The notes beneath the pieces were generated by a model. That model made no database searches. It was given only the letters and a program-made list of their open reading frames with translations, and had not been told where the DNA came from. Made by a program: the position numbers and the translations under genes. DNA of 64,000 nucleotides, taken from the NCBI GenBank assembly GCA_036346225.1, contig JARFIW010000999.1, positions 6,927,001 through 6,991,000 of the forward strand. The letters run 5' to 3'. Positions 56,077 through 64,000 of this stretch are shown here, piece after piece; the first letter of the stretch is position 1, and every line of letters starts with the position of its first letter. The DNA comes from Platerodrilus igneus (taxonomy: Eukaryota; Arthropoda; Insecta; Coleoptera; Lycidae).

Positions 56077-57787
56077 TGTAAGGGGGGGGGTACAAGGCTT
56101 CTAAGGGTAGATTTGTGTTAAAAGGGGTGTATGCCAAACAATAGGATTAATATATCAGATCTAATAAGTTAAAAAACTATATTTTGCTGTACTTTACATA
56201 TGCTAAAGTATGTACCATTTTAGTTTGAAACATATGTGAAAAAAGGTAGACAACATGACTTTATGACGTTGATACAATACACGGTACTTGAGGTTTTATA
56301 CTGAGTTGATATTTTATGAGCCAGTGAAAGTACATTTGCCGTCGGAAAGCCGAACGCATTTATGGATATCTGCAACCAATAGAATCAACTTTTGGACGAA
56401 TTGTAAAATCAAAATTAAAAGTGAATAGAAATATAAAAGGTTATTGGAGATTTGTGAAGTGTTTTGGACCAATAGTAGAAATTAAGAATATTATAAAGAC
56501 TGTAGTGAAGGTATTTTGGACACGAAAGGAAAGACGAATTGTTATTGGATATTGTATGTTTTAGAATTGTAATTCAAGTAAGCTAAGGTTGTTGATCTTA
56601 TCGCTAAGGGAAATAAATATAAAAAATTCTAATTTCGATTATGTTCAGATAAAGACGTGTTTTTACAAAACCTGTGTTAAAAGTTGTACAAATATTTATT
56701 GAAATAAAAGTTTTTGAGAATTAAAGAGTCTAATTTAGTAAAGTGTGAGTAATAAGAAGCATCGAGAGTATAAAGGCAACGAGTATTAAAGAAGATTTAA
56801 AGTGGTTAATAGTGCGAACGGGAAAGCGACGATTATTTAGGTTTGAGCAAGATTGGTGTTGGTTTTGGAAAGATTTGGTTTAACGGCAGTAGGAGATTTG
56901 AGTGGATATAGAAGGCAACGACGATATTGATAATTTTTGGAGTGATTTGAGCAGATTAACGGCAGTAAGGACATCGTGTGGATATTAAAGGAATAGCAGG
57001 ACAAGGATTGATTTAAAATAGGACGGCTGGATTGATTTGGATTGAGCAAGGAGAGGATTAATTGGAATACGAAGTAGGGAAACAGGAGAGCAGTATATTA
57101 CGAGGAAGAATTAACGCAGGGGAAGTAGATACAACGGTTTTTTTTAAATTCTAAATTGGGGTAAAATTATTTCAGATTTGGGGTCAACGAAATTGGTTAA
57201 GAACACCTGGAGGCAATACGCAAGTGGACTACGATTGAGAATCCTTGTGAAGGTGCGTACGGTGTATACGATCTTGAGCGAGCAGTTAAAGAAGGCCTTC
57301 AGCGGTATAATTCTGGTAAGTACCGTGAATATCTTAAAACGTCAAAATTAAAGTCATAAATAGTTACATAAATTAATTTGGCACCAAGTAACTTTGATCT
57401 GTTAAAATTTGGCATATATAGTAAATCAGTGCATTAAAAAAGTGGTAAAACAAACGAGTGTGCAGTTTGGTTGGGTAGTGCACATCTACTCACGATTGAA
57501 CTCACGGTGAGTAGGTGAACGCCCTGAGATTAAAGTTTCATATAGTCGAGGCATAATATATAGTAAACAGTAAATAGAGAACCGACCAAACGTTGCTAAA
57601 GCACCTCGAATAGAAGTCATTTATCGAATACTAAAATAGGGACGACGACAAAAGTCGTGTAGCCAATTTTGTTTAATTAAATAAAGTAGTAAAGTTTATA
57701 ATCACATATTTTTATAAAAATAAACATAAAAGGGTGGAGTAAACAAGCAAAAGTAAATAAGTTAAGTTTAGGGTAGGTAGAAGAAGG
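56077..57787 (+). repeat. 5' LTR of copy B, about 1.71 kb
   Basis: The long LTR begins at TGTAAGG and ends just before the TGG of the primer binding site. A run of nine G follows the first bases. It lacks 44 bp (around caaagcgtccagg) that the 3' LTR has at 63463-63507. Confidence 0.85.
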
Positions 57788-57806
57788 TGGCAAACCCAAC
57801 GTGAGG
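57788..57806 (+). promoter_or_regulatory. Probable primer binding site of copy B
   Basis: TGGCAAACCCAACGTGAGG directly after the 5' LTR resembles the common gypsy primer site tggcgcccaacgtgggg with changes. The priming tRNA is not assigned. Confidence 0.6.
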
Positions 57807-57931
57807 CTCGAGAAAAAGGCTAGAAAAGTATTAGAGTGAAAGAGAGTAGAATACGGGATCCCGAGATTAGGTGGGGCCCGTAGTTTTTTTCTTTATTTTA
57901 CAGAAAACGAGTTCAAAACTAGGAAGCAGAG

Positions 57932-60307
57932 ATGACGGACGCGGACACAAAAAGGATCACGAGATCGGGACTGATATACGGGGTTGAAATGGAGTTAGGG
58001 ACACAAGACAAAGAGCTGGACGCAGGGGGCGACATACAGGAGACGGACGTGAGGCAGACAGAGTTGGAGGTGACAGACACGGACATGGACCAGGCGACGG
58101 TACCGGAGGTGAGGGTAGCAGAAGCCGACGGAACCCAGGACATTATGAGATTTCTGATGAGTATAAAAGACGATTTGAAGACACTGGCAGAGTTAAAAAC
58201 AGAGCTTAAGACATCACAGACAGAATTAAAAAATGAATTAGCAGATAAAATTACAGAGACACATACGGAACTAAGAACCGTTAAGACGGAGTTGACAGAT
58301 AGAATTACAGAATCACATAACGAGCTAAGGAACGAGTTTAGGACGGAGCACGCGGAACTGACGGCGAAAATGAACCACACGCAGGACTATTTACTAACAC
58401 AAATACAGATTGTAAAGGACGACATGCGGACAGAGGTCCAACAACAAGTAGACAGGGTTGACGACAAGTTGGAACACACACGGGTACATTTTCAGGGAGA
58501 CTTGAACGCGACACGGACGGACCTAAGAACGGAAATTAAGACACGTGTAGACACAGTGGAAGAAACGATGATTAGCGGGTTTTCGAATTTAAGTACAGAA
58601 ATACAAACATGCGACAAAAGACATATGACCAACTACAGAAATTTAGGACAAACTTTAGAGACAATACAAAACGAAAATGTGCACGGTAGGTCGCAACTGG
58701 ACGAAAAACTTGACGACAAAGTCACGGTATTAGAAACCAGGGTAGGACATGACGTTAGACAGATACAAGAAAAATTGGACGACCTAGAAAGGAGGCGCGT
58801 TGGACTAGACTACGGACAGCACGTTAGATTAAACCGGGACGCATTACCGAAGTTTGAGGGACGTAGGACAGAACAGCCCATGGGATTCTTGGACCGACTA
58901 GACGAAATCGTAGGGACTGAAAACGAGAGAACAAAACTACAGATCGTGGGAGCGACTTTGACGGGCAACGCCGAAAAATGGCATAATATCATTCGAAAAC
59001 AATACGACACGTACGCTGATTTCAGACGACTCTTTATAGAACAATTTTGGAGCAATACACACCAGACTGACATAAGGACGAATTTAATTACCGGACATTA
59101 CAGCAGGACTCACGGCACACGCGAAGAATACGTGATTGACAAGTTTAATCAGGCACAACACTTGACGCCGAAATTGGGCGAGGACGACATTGTACTACTA
59201 CTAGCAGGTCATATGGAACTGGCAGTTACAAAGGTGGTAGTGGTACAAAATGTCAAGACATTGAGGGAATTCTTACGGGTAATGAGAAACTTTGATTTAG
59301 CGACAGCACTGGAGGCGAAAACGCGGACGAACTATTGGGAGCAAAACAGGGGTTATAGGGAAGACAGCCGACGACAACCGTACCACGAAAACAGACCAAA
59401 TTACAGACAGGACAATTTTAACCACGGACATCGGAATCATTGGGGACACGAGGTACATAGACGACCGTATTACAATAGGGATCACAGGGATAATGGATAC
59501 AATGGACAAAACAGATACCAGCACGGCAACCACGAGGGTGACGGCCGGATTACTGGGGGCGGAATACACAATGGAAACAGCCGGATGGACAGGGACGTAA
59601 ACGTCCAGCATATGACGACGAGCGCAATTACAACGGACCCAGATAGGATTGAGGTGGTGCAGATTCACGAGACGCCACAGGAAAAAAAAAACGCGAATTT
59701 TTGGACGACCGACCGCTTAGGAGTAAATATTGACGTGTGTTATAGTATAAGGGATTTATTGTTAAACAGTTACATTTTTAATAAAAAGAATTTGTTGTTT
59801 ATAAATATTAGTTTAAGGGATTGTGTATATGTTGCTTTAGTTGATAGTGGTTCACAGTTGTCGCTGGTAAATGAGAGTGTGGTAGTCAAACATGGAGAAT
59901 ATTTAAAGGGACGAATAGGAACAATTGATGGGGTTAATTTATGGTCAGCGATGAACAAAAAGCTAACGACGATTTATAATGTTATCCGTGTACCGATATA
60001 TATAAGAAATAAAGAAGCAGGGGATGCAGAGTTTTTAATTACAAAGGGGTTACAGTTAGACTTCGTATTAGGTATGGATTTTATAGAGGATTTTGGGATG
60101 AATATAGATGGAAAGGATAGGTCAGTTAGGATATTTGATAAAGATAGGTTATGGGTGGTGCCTACGGTTAGTTCAGAATATAGGAATGGAAATGATATAG
60201 ATAGTACAGGATTAGGAATGATTAAAGAGGATAATTATGGACGGATTGAAGTGCGATTATGTAATATGTTTGCGAGATTAATTAATGATGAACAGATAGG
60301 AAAGTGA
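57932..60307 (+). pseudogene. gag and protease of copy B, one continuous frame of 791 codons
   Basis: Start ATG at 57932 (MTDADTKRITRSGLIYGVEM), about 140 bases after the LTR. The acidic N-terminus is followed by a coiled coil of about 220 residues (roughly 60-290; repeated TELK, ELAD, ELRT units). The capsid-like region is at about 305-465 (LPKFEGRRTEQPMGFLD, EKWHNIIRKQYDTYADF) and a basic NRY/NHG-rich tail at about 470-550 replaces zinc knuckles. The protease has ALVDSGSQLSLVNES (about residue 635) and DFVLGMDFIEDFGMNID. Gag and protease are fused without a shift, and copy A shows that RT continues in the same frame. The frame ends at 60307 because copy B has one A fewer in a run (ggaaag against ggaaaag in copy A). 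Confidence 0.9.
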
Positions 60308-61390
60308 GTAATGAAATTAAGATGAAGCTAGGGATTTGTTTAATAAATATATAGGCTTGTTTAATGAAGAGCCAAGATTTGCGAGGCGGTATATGCATAA
60401 GTTGGAGGTCACGGAAGACAGCGGGTTTAATACAAGGGTGTATCCAATTCCGTTTGCCATAAGAAATAGGGTTAAAATAGAGATAGACAAAATGTTAAAA
60501 GAGGGTATTATCGAACCAGCGAAAACTCCATATGTGAACCCAGTAGTTATTGTACCAAAACCCAACAAAAGGGAAATAAGGATTTGTTTGGATGCGAGGA
60601 AGTTGAATGCGATTACGAAACCGCAGTACGAACAACCACAAGGGTTGGATAATTTGTTGTATAAAGTATATGAAATGAAGATTTTCAGTAAATTAGATTT
60701 AAAAATTCGTTTTGGTTAATTCCGTTGCATGAAGACAGTAAAAAGTTTACGGGATTTAGTATCGAAGGCGAGATTTATATGTTTTCTGTAGTTCCGTTTG
60801 GTTTAAGTAGCTCTTCAGCAGCACTTGTAAGGGCTATGCAGAAGTTGTTTAACGAATATGAATGTTTCTGTTCGCATTATGTGGATGATTTGTTGATTTT
60901 TCAAGGAACGAGCAAGAACACCTGGAGCATTTAGAAAAGGTGATCCAACGACTGGACGAAGGGGTTTGAAGCTGAACGTAGAGAAATGCGAGTTGTTTAA
61001 GAGCAAGGTTACGTATTTAGGGTTTGAAATTAGCGAACAAGGGATGAAAATTTGCAATAAAAGATTGGACGAGTTGAAAAATATTGCGCAACCAAAGAAT
61101 GTGAGAGGATTGCGAGGATTTTAGGGTTCTAAATTATTACAAACGGTTTATACCGAGGTATTCTGAATTGTGTGTGCCATTGGTGAGTTTGTTAAAGAAA
61201 AAAGAGATGGAAATGGACTGCTGAACGAGAGAAGGCGTTCCAGGATTTAAAAGGTGCGTTTTATACAGAGTTAGCGTTAAAATATCCAAATTTTAAAGAC
61301 GATTTTATTTTGAGGACGGATGCGTCGAAATATGCAATCGGGGCTGAGTTGGTGCAGATACAGGATGGAGCTGAGGTACCAATTGTTTTC
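60308..61390 (+). pseudogene. Reverse transcriptase of copy B, broken at homopolymers
   Basis: RT motifs as in copy A: EGIIEPAKTPYVNPVVIVPK, FSKLDLK, MFSVVPFGLSSSSAALV, and HYVDDLLIF with the catalytic pair (about 60878). Then LKLNVEKCELFKSKVTYLGF, RGLRGF and YYKRFIPRYSELC. RNase H begins with LRTDASKYAIGAELVQI (about 61312). Frame breaks against copy A sit at 60707 (5 A against 6), 60899 (5 T against 6), 60963 (4 G against 5) and 61120-61128 (4 T, 3 G against 5 T, 4 G). This suggests sequence error or very recent slippage. Confidence 0.9.
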
Positions 61391-61881
61391 ATTTCAGGGT
61401 ATTAAAAGACTGCGAAACCAGGTATGCGACGGCAGAGAAGGAGATGTTGGCCATAGTATATGCGGTGAAAAAGTTGCGGTTTTATTTGTTAGGTAAGAAA
61501 TTTTTAATAGAATCCGACAACACGGTGGTAACGTTCATGAAGAAAAAGGAGTTTCTAAACAGTAGGTTGTATAGGTGGGCATTGGTGTTACAGGAATACG
61601 ACTTTGAAATTAAGCATAAACCAGGAAAGGAGAATGTGACGGCGGATTTTCTGAGCAGACCGCAGGTGGAATCGAATCAGAACATAAAGGGTTGTTTAAT
61701 TGCTTTGCAGGAGTTCAGGGATGTTGGTCGGTGGACAAACGCCAAGCTTATAGAGACGCAGAGGCACAGTGAGGTGAGCTCGATACGCGAGAAACTAACA
61801 AGAGAAAATATGGAAGAGTACCGGGGATTTACCATCGTAGGGCAGTTTGTGGTAAAAAGGATAGGGATGCAGAGCTGGTAG
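61391..61881 (+). pseudogene. RNase H C-terminal part and integrase start of copy B
   Basis: Reads DCETRYATAEKEMLAIVYAV, FLIESDNTVVTFMKKKEF and RWALVLQEYDFEIKHKPGKE, then NVTADFLSRP, the end of Ty3/gypsy RNase H. The linker to integrase continues to RENMEEYRGFTIVGQFVVKR. The frame is lost at 61881 and resumes at once in the next frame. Confidence 0.88.
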
Positions 61882-62900
61882 TGCTATCAAGAGACGTGGC
61901 TGTTGAAATTATAGACGAAATTCATTTAAAATTCGGACATATAGGCATCAGAAAAACATTTTTGGTATTTAGAGAGGCGTTTTATGCAAGAAATGATATC
62001 ACGGTGATTAAAGAAAGGATAAATCGGTGTGAAATTTGTATTCTAGGTAAAGACAAGAACGTGGTGTTGCAGAATACGCCAATGAACGTGAGCGTAAATG
62101 GACCGTTAGAATTGGTGGCGATTGATTATTTAAGCAACCTGATTACGAGTGAACAGGGGTATCGACACATATTGGTGATGGTAGACGTTTTTTCTAAATT
62201 TGTCAAATTATTTCCGGCAAGACGGAGTAACACGGTGCATGCATTGCAGTCAATTGGAGAATTTGAAAGCCAGGTCGGGAAGATGGACAGGATTTTGGTA
62301 GACAACGCGACGTATTTCAACAATCAAAGATTCAGGAACGGGTTAAAAAGGGCAAATATTAAAATATCATTTAGCAGCATACGGCATCCGAAAGCTAATC
62401 CATGCGAACGTTATATACGAGAGGTAATAAAATATCTACGATTGGCGACACAGGAGCATCACGACAGATGGATTAGATATCTGCCACAAATAGAAAATTT
62501 TATGAATAGCGTCGAGTTCGGTTACGAAAACATGTCCGGTAACATTGATGCGAAGGATTATACCAGCTAGACCATGGAGGAGGAAGTCGAGATACAAGAC
62601 ATAACAGAGCTGTTAGGTAGTGCTAGGCGTAGAATTGAAAGGATGCAGCGTAGGGACATCGAGCGAAGGTGTAGGAAAATTAAAAAGAACGGTTTTGGAA
62701 TAGGGATCTGGTAGTAGTAAAACGATTAAGGGTTTCAAACCGCGACAGAAACATTTGCGCGAAGTTGTTGTTTCCTTATGAAGGGCCGTACAAGATCACG
62801 CGTATTTTGCTGAAGGAAATACGTTTGAGCTAGATAATATGACCGGGGATATCGCGGGCGTTTTCACTTGGAGAATTTATACCCATATAGAATAGTACAG
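61881..62900 (+). pseudogene. Integrase of copy B
   Basis: Zinc-binding HHCC: EIHLKFGHIGIRKTF with two His (about 61920-61960) and RCEICILGKDKNV with the Cys pair. Core: LVAIDYLSNL with the first Asp (about 62120), ILVDNATYFNN with the second Asp (about 62297) and KANPCERYIREVIKYLR with the Glu (about 62405). The frame stops at 62570. The C-terminal part continues at 62574 with EEEVEIQDITELLGSARRRI and, after shifts, VVVKRLRVSNRDRN and LLFPYEGPYKITRIL (about 62710-62810), ending near 62920. No env-like frame follows before the 3' LTR. Confidence 0.9.
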
Positions 62901-62920
62901 GAAGAGGGTTTAGTAGGATA

Positions 62921-63161
62921 GGTTATAATGTGGTTCATGCAACGGAAAGTTTAGTTTTTGTTTTTTTTTGTTATTGTCGTATAGTATAGGTTAGAATATA
63001 GCGTAGTATGATAGATGTGAGAGAAAGGCGAATAGGGGTTGCCAAATTGAAATGAAACAACGAAAGGGTGATTTTAAATAAAATTAGAAATTTTTGCACA
63101 CCAGGGAAGAGAAAACATACGAAATTTCCAATTTCATTCAAAATCAGTGGGGCCAATATTA
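62921..63161 (+). other. Untranslated spacer between integrase and 3' LTR of copy B
   Basis: About 240 bp with no open frame. A purine-rich stretch (agtgggg, 63146-63152) near the LTR could serve as polypurine tract; the G run inside the LTR start is an alternative. Confidence 0.5.
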
Positions 63162-64000
63162 TGTAAGGGGGGGGGTACAAGGCTTCTAAGGGTAGATTTG
63201 TGTTAAAAGGGGTGTATGCCAAACAATAGGATTAATATATCAGATCTAATAAGTTAAAAAACTATATTTTGCTGTACTTTACATATGCTAAAGTATGTAC
63301 CATTTTAGTTTGAAACATATGTGCCAAAAGGTAGACAACATGACTTTATGACGTTGATACAATACACGGTACTTGAGGTTTTATACTGAGTTGATATTTT
63401 ATGAGCCAGTGAAAGTACATTTGCCGTCGGAAAGCCGAACGCATTTATGGATATCTGCAACCAACAAAGCGTCCAGGTCGTGTAAATTATTTGGCTTTTC
63501 TTTTAATAGAATCAACTTTTGGACGAATTGTAAAATCAAAATTAAAAGTGAATAGAAATATAAAAGGTTATTGGAGATTTGTGAAGTGTTTTGGACCAAT
63601 AGTAGAAATTAAGAATATTATAAAGACTGTAGTGAAGGTATTTTGGACACGAAAGGAAAGACGAATTGTTATTGGATATTGTATGTTTTAGAATTGTAAT
63701 TCAAGTAAGCTAAGGTTGTTGATCTTATCGCTAAGGGAAATAAATATAAAAAATTCTAATTTCGATTATGTTCAGATAAAGACGTGTTTTTACAAAACCT
63801 GCGTTAAAAGTTGTACAAATATTTATTGAAATAAAAGTTTTTGAGAATTAAAGAGTCTAATTTAGTAAAGTGTGAGTAATAAGAAGCATCGAGAGTATAA
63901 AGGCAACGAGTATTAAAGAAGATTTAAAGTGGTTAATAGTGCGAACGGGGAAAGCGACGATTATTTAGGTTTGAGCAAGATTGGTGTTGGTTTTGGAAAG
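63162..64000 (+). repeat. 3' LTR of copy B (first 839 bp, continues outside the window)
   Basis: Starts TGTAAGGGGG and matches 56077 onward nearly base for base, with 44 extra bases at 63463-63507. Confidence 0.93.

Larger units (their letters stand above)
56077..64000 (+). mobile_element. Ty3/gypsy-type LTR retrotransposon, copy B, nearly complete
   Basis: 5' LTR 56077 to about 57787, primer binding site, long gag-pro-pol, and 3' LTR from 63162 running off the window end. LTR ends start TGTAAGGGGG. The visible 840 bp of the two LTRs differ at only a few bases plus one 44-bp deletion in the 5' LTR (at about 56381), so the insertion is recent. It has the same orientation and family as copy A at the left edge. 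The coding region has several single-base breaks that sit in homopolymers. Confidence 0.93.

Noticed and set aside
57919..58380. Long - strand open frame opposite the copy B gag
   Set aside because: It is a shadow of the repetitive gag coiled coil; the sense frame has clear capsid and protease motifs.
62571..63161. Possible env gene in copy B
   Set aside because: After the integrase C-terminal part only about 240 bp remain, with no signal peptide, glycoprotein-like or membrane segment.

Overview
The window is almost certainly insect nuclear DNA. It is AT-rich and has no compact gene arrangement. It carries the 5' exons of an insect-type odorant receptor (28973-29870, + strand) and a second, intron-containing host gene fragment on the - strand (5975-6754). 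Most of the rest is transposable elements of families common in insects: Ty3/gypsy, BEL/Pao, RTE, CR1/Jockey-like LINEs, Penelope-like, Tc1/mariner and hAT. The order cannot be fixed from the sequence; a beetle or another large-genome insect would fit. My estimate is that about three quarters or more of the window is mobile DNA.

Layout. 1-3455: a + strand long-LTR gypsy element (copy A) that begins outside the window and has an internal deletion joining reverse transcriptase to LTR. 3921-5365: an internally deleted RTE copy (R0). 5975-6754: host gene exons. 6867-12183: a complete - strand gypsy element (gypsy D) with TTAAA target-site duplications and a foreign insert in its integrase. 12837-12953: a near-perfect 50-bp inverted repeat. 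13440-13799 and 18111-18345: a Penelope-like element split by RTE copy R1 (13800-18098). 19461-19970: a MITE. 20170-28060: a - strand LINE (LINE-1) carrying a Tc1/mariner element (E1), which itself carries a palindromic element (E2), plus a + strand LINE fragment (LINE-2). 28973-29870: odorant receptor exons. 30366-41690: a - strand LINE (LINE-3) split by a BEL/Pao element (34062-40641). 42930-48290: another LINE relic (LINE-4) split by RTE copy R2 (about 43067-47639), which carries a truncated tRNA-derived SINE. 49080-51299: a hAT-like transposase relic. 52523-54105: a LINE (LINE-5) with an apparently inverted 5' part. 54156-56058: a solo LTR. 56077-64000: gypsy copy B, nearly complete, running off the right edge inside its 3' LTR.

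The most interesting signal is at the 5' ends of the RTE copies. The first 100 nt of R1 and R2 fit the nested double-pseudoknot layout of an HDV-like self-cleaving ribozyme, with compensatory pair changes between the copies. The first base of the fold is the first base of the element as set by the target-site duplication. R1 and R2 also share an unusual 3' tail of about 1 kb made of decayed duplicates of their own 3' end. The nesting gives a relative order of insertion in several places. None of the elements looks coding-competent as written, although some frame breaks in copy B look more like homopolymer sequence errors than decay.
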